In this document: piece after piece, positions 26,147 to 34,548 of the stretch
Layout: each line of letters begins with the position of its first letter
How positions within the stretch are numbered: the stretch's first letter is position 1
NCBI RefSeq assembly: GCF_024464185.1
Contig: NZ_JANHAU010000001.1
Coordinates: 558,001 to 622,000, forward strand
Source: Haloarchaeobius salinus
Lineage (GTDB): Archaea; Halobacteriota; Halobacteria; Halobacteriales; Natrialbaceae
Direction of reading: 5' to 3'
DNA: 64,000 nucleotides
Notes under the pieces: generated by a model
Told to the model about the DNA's origin: nothing
Databases searched by the model: none
The model's input: only the letters and a program-made list of their open reading frames with translations
Position numbers and translations under genes: made by a program

Positions 26147-26800
26147 ATGAAGTACCTGCAGGTCACGCTCAGGCACTCGGCGGAGACCATCCATCCGATG
26201 CACGAGTTCGTCTGCGATCACGGCGGCTACGACGAGTACCACCTGGTCAACTGGAACTTCGCCACGCCCGACGCGAACACGCTCCTCTTCCACGTCCACG
26301 GCCCGCGCGAACCGTACGAGGCGACACTGCGGGAGGTCGAGGGCGTCCAGTCGTTCGAGGTCGCCCCCCTCGGTGACGACCGCTTCTACGTCTACGTCAT
26401 GGACGACCCAGACGAGACAGGACAGGGGCTCATGGCGGCGTTCTCGCGACCGAGTATCGCCGCCGTCCCACCGCTGTCCTACCGGATGGACCGCTCGGTC
26501 TCCATCGGCGTCCTCGGCGAGCCCGACCGCCTCCGGGAGGTGTTCGAGGCGACGCCCGACGACATCCGGGTGGACATCGAGCGCGTCGGCGAGTACGCCG
26601 CGGACCCGGCCGCCGCGGGCGCTCGTCTCACCGACCGCCAGCGCGAGGCCGTCCGGGTGGCACAGGCTCTGGGCTACTACGAGGTGCCCCGCGAGGCGAC
26701 AGTCGCCGACGTGGCGGACGAGCTCGACTGCTCGACGGGCACCGCCGCCGAACACCTCCAGAAGGCCGCCGCGGAACTGCTCGGTGACCTCGACTGCTGA
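26147..26800 (+). CDS. Bat-type helix-turn-helix transcription regulator
   Basis: The product has 217 residues. The C-terminal HTH_10 domain (about 158-215) reads LTDRQREAVRVAQALGYYEVPREATVADVADEL, the hallmark of haloarchaeal bacterio-opsin-activator-like regulators. The N-terminal 150 residues are the associated sensor-like region found in short family members, without PAS or GAF domains. The ATG is 23-30 bases after a TATA-like box. Divergent from nuoCD, so it may control that gene; targets are unknown. Confidence 0.85.
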   Translation: MKYLQVTLRHSAETIHPMHEFVCDHGGYDEYHLVNWNFATPDANTLLFHVHGPREPYEATLREVEGVQSFEVAPLGDDRFYVYVMDDPDETGQGLMAAFSRPSIAAVPPLSYRMDRSVSIGVLGEPDRLREVFEATPDDIRVDIERVGEYAADPAAAGARLTDRQREAVRVAQALGYYEVPREATVADVADELDCSTGTAAEHLQKAAAELLGDLDC

Positions 26801-26863
26801 CGCTCCCATCGCCGCTCGCCCGCGACCGACGGCTCTTTGACCCACACACGCCGACGCTATCGC

Positions 26864-27427
26864 ATGACGATCCGCTTCGTGACGAGCAACGAGGGGAAGG
26901 TCCGCGAGGCACGCGAGTACCTCACCGAGCCCGTCGAGCAGGTGAACTACGACTACACCGAGATCCAGAGCGACGACCTCGGCGACATCGCCGCCCACGG
27001 CGCGCGCGAGGCGTTCGAACACCTCGGCGGCGAGGGGTCGGTGCTGGTCGACGACGCTGGCCTGTTCTGCGACGCGTTCGACGGCTTCCCCGGCCCGTAC
27101 TCCGCCTACGTGCAGGACACCGTGGGCGTGCAGGGTGTGCGCGACCTCGTCGCCACCGCCCCCGACGACCGTGCACGCTTCCGGACCGTCCTCGCGTACT
27201 GCGATGGCGACGAGGTCCACACGTTCGAGGGCGCGGTCCAGGGCCGCATCGTCGACCCGCGTGGCGACGGCGGCTTCGGCTACGACCCGATCTTCGAGCA
27301 CGACGGGCAGACCATGGCCGAGATGAGCACCGCCGAGAAGAACGCCATCAGCCACCGTGGCCGCGCGCTGGCGAAGTTCGCGGACTGGCTCGCCGCCGAG
27401 CCAGCCGAGCGGAAGGGGCCACGGTAG
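26864..27427 (+). CDS. XTP/dITP pyrophosphatase (RdgB/HAM1)
   Basis: This 187-residue housecleaning enzyme hydrolyses ITP, XTP and dITP to monophosphates, keeping deaminated purines out of nucleic acids. TSNEGKVREA is the nucleotide-binding start, VLVDDAGLFCDAF the metal site, GGFGYDPIF the base pocket, and SHRGRALAKF the C-terminal substrate contact. ATG 26864 gives the family N-terminus MTIRFVTSNEGK. Confidence 0.93.
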   Translation: MTIRFVTSNEGKVREAREYLTEPVEQVNYDYTEIQSDDLGDIAAHGAREAFEHLGGEGSVLVDDAGLFCDAFDGFPGPYSAYVQDTVGVQGVRDLVATAPDDRARFRTVLAYCDGDEVHTFEGAVQGRIVDPRGDGGFGYDPIFEHDGQTMAEMSTAEKNAISHRGRALAKFADWLAAEPAERKGPR

Positions 27428-27621
27428 TCCCCCATCCGCTCACCCGGCAGTTCAAGTACGAAGCCGGGGGCAGGGTCGGCGTGTACTGACGACCGGCCCC
27501 TGGTCGACCGAGGCTGGAGCGCGGCGCATCGCCGGGGGCAGTGGCGCGCCGCCTGTTCGCCATCGCGGTCCGTCCGACCGAAACCCGAAGGGTTACTCTC
27601 CCGGCGTCCCCCGTTGCCGAC

Positions 27622-28401
27622 ATGACACGTGACACCGCCCTCGTCACCGGTGCGTCAGGCGGCATCGGTCGCGAGCTCGCCCGCCAGTTCGCCCGCCACG
27701 GCCACGACGTCGTCGCCGTCGCCCGCCGCGAGGACGTCCTCGCCGAGGTCGCCGACGAGATAGAATCGCGCTACGCCGTCGACGTGACGCCGCTCCCGAT
27801 GGACCTCGACCGGGACGGCGCGAGCCAGGAGCTGTACGACGCGGTCCACGAGCGCGACCTCGACGTCGGCATCCTGGTGAACAACGTCGGTATCGGGACG
27901 CACGGTCCCTTCGCCGACTCGGACCTCGACGAGGAGCGCACCCAGCTGCGGCTGAACGTCGTCACGCTCGTCGAGCTCACCCGGCTGTTCCTCGACGACT
28001 TCACCGAGCGCGACCGGGGGAGGATCCTCAACGTCGGCTCAACCGCCGGGTTCCAGCCCGGCCCGTTCATGACCGGCTACTACGCCAGCAAGGCGTACGT
28101 CAACTCCTTCACCGAGGCGCTCGCCGAGGAGCTCCGGGACACCGGTGTCTCCGCGACGGTCCTCGCCCCTGGCCCGGTCGATACCAACTTCCAGTCCCGT
28201 GCCGGCATGGGCCACTCCGCGGTCGGTTCGACGTACAAACAGCCCGTCGAGCAGGTCGCCAAGGCGGGCTACACCGGGGTGATGCGAGGCAAGGCCGTCG
28301 TCGTCCCGGGGCTGCCGATGAAGGCACTCTGGCTGCTGTCGCGGGTGACCCCGCGGCCGATCCTCCGGCGGGTCTCTCGGATGGTCAACGAGGAGCGGTA
28401 A
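27622..28401 (+). CDS. Short-chain dehydrogenase/reductase
   Basis: This 259-residue classical SDR has TGASGGIG for NAD(P) binding, NNVG in place of NNAG, the catalytic Ser in NVGSTAG, and YYASK with the Tyr-Lys pair. PGPVDTNF follows. The C-terminal hydrophobic stretch (GLPMKALWLLSRVTP) and basic end resemble DltE/YqjQ-like membrane-associated SDRs, so the substrate may be a lipid. The substrate is not predictable. The short frame upstream of ATG 27622 is not needed. Confidence 0.88.
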   Translation: MTRDTALVTGASGGIGRELARQFARHGHDVVAVARREDVLAEVADEIESRYAVDVTPLPMDLDRDGASQELYDAVHERDLDVGILVNNVGIGTHGPFADSDLDEERTQLRLNVVTLVELTRLFLDDFTERDRGRILNVGSTAGFQPGPFMTGYYASKAYVNSFTEALAEELRDTGVSATVLAPGPVDTNFQSRAGMGHSAVGSTYKQPVEQVAKAGYTGVMRGKAVVVPGLPMKALWLLSRVTPRPILRRVSRMVNEER

Positions 28402-28440
28402 TCGGAAGTTCTATCCGAGCCACGTCCCGCGGTTACGGTG

Positions 28441-28644
28441 ATGTCCTCCGACTCGATCGTCCAGCGACTCGGCCCCCATCAGGCTGCCCTGTTCGCCGCC
28501 ACCGGAAGTGCCATCATGCTCCTCCTGGCGGCCGGAGTGCTCTTCGTGTCCAACTCCTCGTTGTACTGGGTCGTCCTCGCAGTCGCACCCGTGGACTTCG
28601 CACTCGTCTACGTCCTCCTGAAGCGAACCTTCGAACGGGCCTGA
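28441..28644 (+). CDS. Small two-TM membrane protein
   Basis: The product has 67 residues, with two hydrophobic helices (about 17-38 and 42-60) and a basic end (LLKRTFERA). A GTG three bases earlier could also start it. It converges with the gene ending at 28645. Similar short proteins occur in haloarchaea; role unknown. Confidence 0.65.
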   Translation: MSSDSIVQRLGPHQAALFAATGSAIMLLLAAGVLFVSNSSLYWVVLAVAPVDFALVYVLLKRTFERA

Positions 28645-29115
28645 TCAGGCCCGCGGGTCGCGGTCCGGTCCCGGGTACTCGTCACCGACGACGGCCTCGT
28701 ACAGGCTCTCGGCGTCGAACAGCCGCGCGAACGCGTCCGGTGTCCGGACGCTGACCGCCATCCGTCGGTTCAGGTTCGCCCCGGCGTCGACGCTGCCGAG
28801 TCCCTCGTCGAAGCTGAGGAGGTGGGCGGCCTGCCCGCGGTACGCCGACGCGAGCCCGGGGTGGTCCGTCGCGGGGTGGTCGACGGGCTCGCGCTCGGCC
28901 TCGATGCGCTCGCGCCAGTCCGCCGCCAGCGACGCGTCCGTCAGCTCGGCGACGACCGTCTCGGCGTCGTCGAGCAGGTGGTCGCTGGCGACGAGGGTCA
29001 CCCAGTCGTGTCGCCGGACGTGGTCCATGGCCGCGCGGCTCGCGCCGCCACAGCAGACGTCGGCGGCGAGCACGTCGGCGTCGGCGACGACGCGGGCGGC
29101 CGACTCAGCGCTCAT
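28645..29115 (-). CDS. PIN-like domain protein of unknown function
   Basis: The product has 156 residues. It starts VVADADVLAADVC, followed by a basic/hydrophobic stretch and later LLSFDEGLGSVDAG. Acidic residues at the ends of predicted strands fit a PIN-like nuclease fold, but the full set of catalytic Asp residues cannot be confirmed by eye. It is last in an operon: its start overlaps the 46-codon gene by 11 bases, which in turn overlaps the aldolase gene. It could be a toxin-like or RNA-processing protein. Confidence 0.6.
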   Translation of the reverse strand: MSAESAARVVADADVLAADVCCGGASRAAMDHVRRHDWVTLVASDHLLDDAETVVAELTDASLAADWRERIEAEREPVDHPATDHPGLASAYRGQAAHLLSFDEGLGSVDAGANLNRRMAVSVRTPDAFARLFDAESLYEAVVGDEYPGPDRDPRA

Positions 29116-29245
29116 CGTCGCCTCCGTCCTCCGCCGCCTCGTCGTCGTCGTCCCCCGCGGCCCGGTGCTCCGCGAGCGTCTCGCGCACCTCCGCGACAGT
29201 CACGTCGTAGCTCGCGGCCCGGTCGAACAGCTCGCCCCAGCTCAT
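29105..29245 (-). CDS. 46-residue acidic protein in the aldolase operon
   Basis: The product begins MSWGELFDRAASYDVTVAEVRETLAEHRAAG and ends in an Asp/Glu-rich tail. It has one predicted amphipathic helix that resembles a small dimerisation or antitoxin-like element. ATG overlaps the upstream stop (29242-29245), and its own 3' end overlaps the PIN-like gene by 11 bases. That double overlap is the main evidence that it is real. Confidence 0.65.
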   Translation of the reverse strand: MSWGELFDRAASYDVTVAEVRETLAEHRAAGDDDDEAAEDGGDDER

Positions 29246-30105
29246 CGTGCGGCCCGCACGAGTTCGGCGAGTTCTGTCGTGGTGGCGTCGTCGACCGGCT
29301 GGAACGGTCGCCGGACGTGGCCGGCGGGCAGCGACCGCGACCGCATCGCGGCCTTCAGTCCGGGGATGCCGTAGCGAGCGGTGACCGCACGGTTCAGCTC
29401 GACCAGCGAACGGTTCAGGTCGCGTGCGCCGTCGGTGTCGCCGTCGGTGTGGCGGTCGTAGATCTCGCTCGCGAGTTCGGGGACGACGTTCGCCAGCGCG
29501 AGCACCCCGCCGTCCGCGCCGTGGTCGAGGCCAGCGGCGTAGATGCTCCCGCTCCCGACGAGCACGGAGAAGTCGGCGTCCCCGGTGAGGGAGACGGTCC
29601 GCTGGAGCCGTTCGAGGTTCCCGCTCGAGTCCTTGATGCCGCCGACGTTCGGGTGCGTCGAGAGCGCCTCGACGGTTCGCGGGTCGAGCGGCGTCTCGGT
29701 GTACTTCGGCACGCTGTAGAGGAATATGGGGATGGGGCTCTCGTCTGCGAGCCCGCGGTAGTAGGACGCGAGCGCGGCCTGGTCGTGCCGGAAGTAGTAG
29801 GGAGTGACCACGAGTGCGGCGTCGGCACCGGCCGCGGCGGCGGCCTCGGTGTCGGCGAGCGTCTCGCGGTAGCCCGGCTGGCCGGTGCCGGCGAGGACGG
29901 GCACGTCGCTCCGGTCGGCGACGACCTCGACGACGCGCCGGCGCTCCGTCGCGGTGAGCAGTGGTGCCTCGCTGTTCGACCCGCACGGGACGACGAAGTC
30001 GACGCCGGCGTCGGTGACCCGGTCGACGAGGTCGGAGAGCGCAGGTTCGTCTATCTCGCCCGTCTCGTCGAAGGGCGTCACGAGCGGCAGTCCGGTGCCT
30101 TCCAT
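29242..30105 (-). CDS. DapA/NAL-family lyase (Schiff-base aldolase)
   Basis: This 287-residue TIM-barrel aldolase has the Schiff-base Lys in GGIKDSSGNL and the catalytic Tyr in TPYYF. Where true dihydrodipicolinate synthases have Gly-Thr-Thr-Gly-Glu, this protein has PCGSNSEAP, so it may use another 2-oxo acid, for example 2-keto-3-deoxygluconate. ATG 30105 gives the family start MEGTGLPLVTPFDE. It leads an operon with two overlapping small genes. Confidence 0.82.
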   Translation of the reverse strand: MEGTGLPLVTPFDETGEIDEPALSDLVDRVTDAGVDFVVPCGSNSEAPLLTATERRRVVEVVADRSDVPVLAGTGQPGYRETLADTEAAAAAGADAALVVTPYYFRHDQAALASYYRGLADESPIPIFLYSVPKYTETPLDPRTVEALSTHPNVGGIKDSSGNLERLQRTVSLTGDADFSVLVGSGSIYAAGLDHGADGGVLALANVVPELASEIYDRHTDGDTDGARDLNRSLVELNRAVTARYGIPGLKAAMRSRSLPAGHVRRPFQPVDDATTTELAELVRAAR

Positions 30106-30183
30106 GCTCTGAGTGAGTCGGTGGGGCGACAAAAACGAACCGCTGGCGGGTATCGTCGCCACCGTGTGACGAACGTCTGACGT

Positions 30184-30290
30184 AACTTTAAGGCCGACCG
30201 AGGACACCCATCGGTAGGGCGCGCACGACGGCCTCGAACTCCCATCCTACGCGTCGCGCGCCCGGTAGCTGTCTCTCCCCCCTTTCCACT
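30184..30290 (+). ncRNA. Candidate structured small RNA
   Basis: A TATA box (CTTTAAGG, 30186-30193) with no start codon downstream predicts RNA starting near 30212. There GGGCGCGC (30217-30224) pairs with GCGCGCCC (30256-30263), extended after a two-base bulge by GACG/CGTC (30227-30230 and 30252-30255), closing a 21-base loop. A pyrimidine-rich tract with TTT (30270-30286) follows. No open frame explains it. The same hairpin could also act as terminator of the minus-strand trkA-like gene. Confidence 0.4.
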
Positions 30291-30297
30291 GTCGCGA

Positions 30298-30954
30298 TCA
30301 GGCAGCGGTGAGCGCCTGCCGGACCGAATCCACGCCGGTCTGCTCGACGACGACCGCGAGCCGGTCACCGGCCTCGATCGACGTCGAGGGGAGCGGAATC
30401 GTGAGCGGGCCGTCGCTCGGCCCGTGGGCGTAGACGCGTGCCTGCTCGGGCAGGTCGACCTCGACGACGCGCTTGCCGACGAGCTGTGAGTCCTCGGGGA
30501 TCTCGAAGACGGAGAACTGGAGGTTCTCGGTCACGTCCGCGAGGACGTTGAAGTCGCCGCCGAGCATCGCCGTCTTCGCGCCCGCAGCGCCGAGGCGCTC
30601 GGGGTAGATGACCTCGTCGACGTCGCTGGCGTACTTCTCGTAGATGTCCTCGCGGTAGTCCTCGTCGATGCGGAGGACGGTCCGCGCGCCGTTGTGCTTC
30701 CCGATCATGCAGGCGGTGAAGTTCGCGTTCAGGTCGGGCGTGAGCGCGGCGATGGCGTCGGCGTCGGCGATGCCGGCCTCCTCCAGGACGTCCTCGTCCT
30801 CGGCGTCGCCCTCGACGACGGTGAACCCGTCGTGGCGTGCGCGCTCGACGCGGTCGGGGTCGTTGTCGACGACGACGACGTCGTGGCCCTCCTCGCCGAG
30901 GATGCGGCAGGTTCTCGTTCCGACGCGACCGTATCCCACGATAACGAACTTCAT
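30298..30954 (-). CDS. trkA: TrkA-type potassium channel/transporter regulatory subunit
   Basis: The product has 218 residues. RCK_N (about 1-125) has a Rossmann fold MKFVIVGYGRVGTRTCRIL with the acidic residue after strand 2 (VVDNDPDR), so it should bind NAD(H) or ATP. RCK_C (about 135-218) ends the protein. It would gate a K+ transporter such as TrkH from the cytosol; no membrane subunit is adjacent. ATG 30954 has a strong TATA (CTTTTTTACC on the minus strand, about 30976-30986). Confidence 0.88.
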   Translation of the reverse strand: MKFVIVGYGRVGTRTCRILGEEGHDVVVVDNDPDRVERARHDGFTVVEGDAEDEDVLEEAGIADADAIAALTPDLNANFTACMIGKHNGARTVLRIDEDYREDIYEKYASDVDEVIYPERLGAAGAKTAMLGGDFNVLADVTENLQFSVFEIPEDSQLVGKRVVEVDLPEQARVYAHGPSDGPLTIPLPSTSIEAGDRLAVVVEQTGVDSVRQALTAA

Positions 30955-31153
30955 GCTGGTGGGTACGCGAGCGGGGGGTAAAAAAGATAGTCCCGGGACA
31001 GCGTGGCGTCGTTCCACGGGCGTCTCGTCGACCGGTCCCGACCGTCGGGTGTGCTCGGGGAACTTGAACCCACTGCTCTGACAGGCTGAAACTGCCGTCC
31101 CCGTCCGATTTCCACCACGTAAGTTTATCTATGACCGTTTGTTAGACGAGGTC

Positions 31154-32416
31154 ATGAGTGGCAATCGCACTCCAGCGACGGTGGACAGGCGCACGATCCT
31201 GCGGGCGGCAGGGGCAGCGGGCATCGGCGGGCTCGCTGGCTGTCTCGGTGGCGGTGGCGGCGAGGGAGGGGCGAACGAGCTGACGGTCGGGTTCGCCACG
31301 TCGACCTCGGGCCCGTTCTCGGTGTTCGGGCAGTCGGCCATCGACGGGGCGATGCTCGCGGTCGAGGACCTCGAGTCGGAACTCGACGTCAGCATCGACG
31401 TCGAGACCGGTGACACGCAGCTCGACCCACAGACCGGTGTCAGCCAGCTCCAGCGGATGGTCACCGAGGCGGACGCGGACTTCACGATGGGTGGTGTCTC
31501 CTCGAGTGCGGCACAGGCGATGGCGTCGTGGGCGAACGAGAACGAAGTCGTCTACATGCCGACGGGTGCACACGGCGACGGGCTGACCGGGGACGCGTGC
31601 GGGCCGTACACGTTCCGCCCGACGGCGTCGAACTCGATGCTCGCGGCGACCATCGGCGCGGAGATGGCCGAGGCCGCGGACAGCTGGTACCTCCTGTACT
31701 CCGACTACGCGTGGGGACAGACGGCACAGGAGGCGGTGACCCGTATCCTCGAGGACCAGGGCATCGAGGTCGTCGGCCGGTCGGCGACGCCGTTCCCGGC
31801 GGACGACTACTCGCCCTACCTGAACGAGGCGGACAACTCCGGGGCGGACGGCATCGGGATGCTCATCGCCGGGCTGGACCTCCGGAAGGCGGCGAACCAG
31901 CTGGTCTCCCAGGGGATGCAGGGCGACTACACCCTGGCGATGCACCAGCTGGAGGACGCGGTCTTCTGGGGACTCGACCGCGACTCCGCCGGTATCCTCG
32001 ACACGGCCGGACAGGTCTGGGGGCCGGCGATCGACACCGACGCGAGCGTCGACTTCTGCGAGCGGGTCGCCGAGAGCTCCGAGACCGACCCGTACGTCCG
32101 GCACTTCCTGGGCTACCTCTCGATGGACCAGGCGGTGCGGGCGGCGGTGCGGGCGGACTCGACGAACGCAGACGACATGCGCGGGGCGCTGGAGGGCCAC
32201 GAGGTCAGCTCCGTCGCCGCCGACATCAAGGGCGACGGGGCGGAGATGTACTGGCGCGAGGGCGACCACCAGCTCATCCAGCCGACCTACAGCGTCGAGG
32301 CACTCCCGGTCGGGGAGATGTCCGGCGACCCCTACAAGCGGTGGTTCCAGACCGTCAACACGTTCGAGGGGGACGACGTGGCGCGCTCGGTGTCCGAAAC
32401 CGGTTGCTCGATGTAA
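31154..32416 (+). CDS. LIV-type ABC transporter substrate-binding lipoprotein
   Basis: The product has 420 residues. A Tat signal with twin Arg (DRRTILRAAG) ends in a lipobox (GLAGC, Cys about 28), so it is exported folded and lipid-anchored. The mature part is a Peripla_BP_6 domain starting ELTVGFATSTSGPFSVFGQSAIDGA. It begins a seven-gene operon with both permeases, both ATPases and lactate-utilisation genes, so the ligand may be lactate or a related 2-hydroxyacid rather than an amino acid. TATA box GTTTATCT (31123-31130) is 24-31 bases before ATG 31154. Confidence 0.9.
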   Translation: MSGNRTPATVDRRTILRAAGAAGIGGLAGCLGGGGGEGGANELTVGFATSTSGPFSVFGQSAIDGAMLAVEDLESELDVSIDVETGDTQLDPQTGVSQLQRMVTEADADFTMGGVSSSAAQAMASWANENEVVYMPTGAHGDGLTGDACGPYTFRPTASNSMLAATIGAEMAEAADSWYLLYSDYAWGQTAQEAVTRILEDQGIEVVGRSATPFPADDYSPYLNEADNSGADGIGMLIAGLDLRKAANQLVSQGMQGDYTLAMHQLEDAVFWGLDRDSAGILDTAGQVWGPAIDTDASVDFCERVAESSETDPYVRHFLGYLSMDQAVRAAVRADSTNADDMRGALEGHEVSSVAADIKGDGAEMYWREGDHQLIQPTYSVEALPVGEMSGDPYKRWFQTVNTFEGDDVARSVSETGCSM

Positions 32417-32419
32417 TCG

Positions 32420-33439
32420 ATGAGTACGACGGAACTCACTCGGGAAGATCTCGCGACGGTCTCGCCGGGTTGGTGGGCTGTGGCGGTCCTGACCGTGGTC
32501 CTGCTCGCGCTCGCGTTCGCCGTCGAGCCCGGGCTGTTCATCGACCAGGCCATCGGCGGGCTGGTGTACGGGATGGTGCTCGTGCTCGTCACGCTCGGGC
32601 TGTCGCTCATCCTCGGGCTGATGGGCATCGTCAACTTCGCCCACGGCGCGTTCTTCATGCTCGGGGCGTACCTCTCGTACTCGGTCGTCGTCACGCTCGG
32701 ACTGCCGTTCTGGGCGGCGCTGATACTCGCGCCGCTCGTCGTCGGCGTGGTCGGCGTCGTGCTGGAGATGACCGTGCTGCGGTACCTCTACGGCTCCGAC
32801 CCCATCGTCAGCCTGCTCGCGACGTTCGGGCTGACGATGATGATCGAGGAGGTCATCCGGGCGTACTGGGGGACCGCGCCGCTCGAGATCTCCCGACCGG
32901 CGGTGCTCACGCGCGGGACCGACCTCGGGGTGACGACGGTGCCGACCTACCGGCTGTTCCTGGTGGGTGTGGCGGTCGTCACCATCCTGGCGGTGTACCT
33001 GCTCATCTCCCGCACCGACTTCGGGCTCACGGTCAGGGCCGGCGTGCAGGACGGCGAGATGACCGAGTTCGTCGGCGTGAACCTCCCGGTGCGCTTCACC
33101 GCGATGTTCTTCCTGGGGGCGGCGCTGGCCGGCTTCGCGGGCGTGCTCTACTCCGCCGAGACGGGGATGCGGACGACGATGGGAGAGACGTTCGTCATCC
33201 TCGCGTTCGTGGTCGTCGTCGTCGGTGGCGTCGGGAGCCTGTTCGGGAGCGTGGTGAGCGGCATCCTCATCGGCGTCTCGGCGTACCTCACGCCGGTCGT
33301 GCTCACCGCGCTCGCGGAGGTGACGAACCAGCCGTGGCTGGCGCTCCAGATACGTGACCTCGTCCCGTACCTGGTGATGATACTCATCCTGCTGTACCGG
33401 CCACGGGGGCTGTTCGGCGAGGAGGGGTTCCTCGAATGA
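32420..33439 (+). CDS. livH: LIV-type ABC transporter permease, LivH-like
   Basis: The product has 339 residues and about nine membrane helices. LGLSLILGLMGIVNFAHGAFFMLGAY is the hallmark of LivH permeases, and VVVVVGGVGSLFGSVVSGILIG forms the last part of the domain. It starts 3 bases after the binding-protein stop and overlaps livM by 4 bases (ATGA). The symbol refers to family, not proven substrate. Confidence 0.9.
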   Translation: MSTTELTREDLATVSPGWWAVAVLTVVLLALAFAVEPGLFIDQAIGGLVYGMVLVLVTLGLSLILGLMGIVNFAHGAFFMLGAYLSYSVVVTLGLPFWAALILAPLVVGVVGVVLEMTVLRYLYGSDPIVSLLATFGLTMMIEEVIRAYWGTAPLEISRPAVLTRGTDLGVTTVPTYRLFLVGVAVVTILAVYLLISRTDFGLTVRAGVQDGEMTEFVGVNLPVRFTAMFFLGAALAGFAGVLYSAETGMRTTMGETFVILAFVVVVVGGVGSLFGSVVSGILIGVSAYLTPVVLTALAEVTNQPWLALQIRDLVPYLVMILILLYRPRGLFGEEGFLE

Positions 33440-34548
33440 GCGGCGAGACGGCGACCGGCGAGGGATCGACCGAGACGCTCGACCGCGCCCGGTCGCTGCT
33501 CTGGCGCTATCGGGTCCCGGTCGGTCTCGTCCTGGTCGTCCTGCTGTTGCGTCCGGTCATCTCGCACCCGCTCCTGCTCGGCTACGAGGCCATCGCGGCG
33601 ACCATCCTCATCTGGATGGTGTTCGTCGCGGCGTTCAACCTCCTGTTCGGCTACGCGGGACTGCTCTCGTTCGGGCACGCGATGTTCCTCGGCTTCGGGA
33701 TGTACGCCGCCGCCATCGGGGTCTCCGGTCGGGCCGGCGCACCCGAGCTGCCGTTCCCGGTCGCCGCGGCCATCGGCATCGCGGTCGCCGCGACGGTCGG
33801 CTACCTGCTCGGACGGCTCACCGTCGAGAAGGGCGAGATCTACTTCGCATTCCTCACGCTGGCGGTCGCGCAGGCGGTCGAGTTCACCGCGAACCGGAAC
33901 CCGCTGAACCTGACCGGCGGCTCGAACGGGGTCACGCAGAACGTGCTGCCGTCGTGGGTCGAGTCGACCCGCGGCCAGCTCGTCGTGGTCCTCGGCGGCC
34001 TCGAGGTCGACTGGTACTGGTTCGTCTCGGTGGTGTTCCTCGTCGCGATGCTCGCGCTCTGGCAGATCGTCCGCTCGCCGTTCGGGCGGTCGCTCGTCGC
34101 CATCCGCGAGAACGACGACCTCGCGCGGGCGATGGGTATCGACACGAAGCGGTACAAGGTGCAGGCGTTCACCGTCAGCGCCGCGTTCTCGGCGCTCGCG
34201 GGGTCGGTGCTGATGGTCGACCGGTACGGCGCGTCGCAGGAGACCCTCAGCGTCATCACCAGCGGCGACACCGTCCTGATGGCCGTCCTCGGCGGGGTCC
34301 GGTACTTCTTCGGCCCCATCGCGGGCGTGTTCGTCTGGCAGTTCGCCGAGGAGTTCCTGAACGACTTCGAGGTGCTGCACCTCGGGGTCACGAGCGTCGA
34401 CCTCTCGGGAGTGCTGACGCACTGGCACTTCTTCCTCGGCGCGCTGTTCGTCGTCATCGTCGTGGTCGCCCCGCTGGAGGGCATCTGGGGCTACCTCCGT
34501 GACTGGGCACGCGGGCTGTACGCCCGCCTCAAGGGGGTGGCCGAATGA
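33436..34548 (+). CDS. livM: LIV-type ABC transporter permease, LivM-like
   Basis: The product has 370 residues and about ten helices. NLLFGYAGLLSFGHAMFLGFGMY is the LivM signature, and the EAA-like cytoplasmic loop SPFGRSLVAIRENDDLARAMGI contacts the ATPases. Overlaps livH and livG by 4 bases each, so translation is probably coupled. Confidence 0.9.
   Translation: MSGETATGEGSTETLDRARSLLWRYRVPVGLVLVVLLLRPVISHPLLLGYEAIAATILIWMVFVAAFNLLFGYAGLLSFGHAMFLGFGMYAAAIGVSGRAGAPELPFPVAAAIGIAVAATVGYLLGRLTVEKGEIYFAFLTLAVAQAVEFTANRNPLNLTGGSNGVTQNVLPSWVESTRGQLVVVLGGLEVDWYWFVSVVFLVAMLALWQIVRSPFGRSLVAIRENDDLARAMGIDTKRYKVQAFTVSAAFSALAGSVLMVDRYGASQETLSVITSGDTVLMAVLGGVRYFFGPIAGVFVWQFAEEFLNDFEVLHLGVTSVDLSGVLTHWHFFLGALFVVIVVVAPLEGIWGYLRDWARGLYARLKGVAE

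Noticed and set aside
26027-27355. N-terminal extension of nuoCD upstream of GTG 26026
   Set aside because: The frame stays open for 440 codons but is antisense to the XTP pyrophosphatase and Bat-type genes and has no NuoCD homology.
30211-30270. tRNA-like fold on the minus strand at the candidate small RNA
   Set aside because: The stem encloses only about 30 bases, too few for D, anticodon and T arms; TTCGA alone is not evidence.
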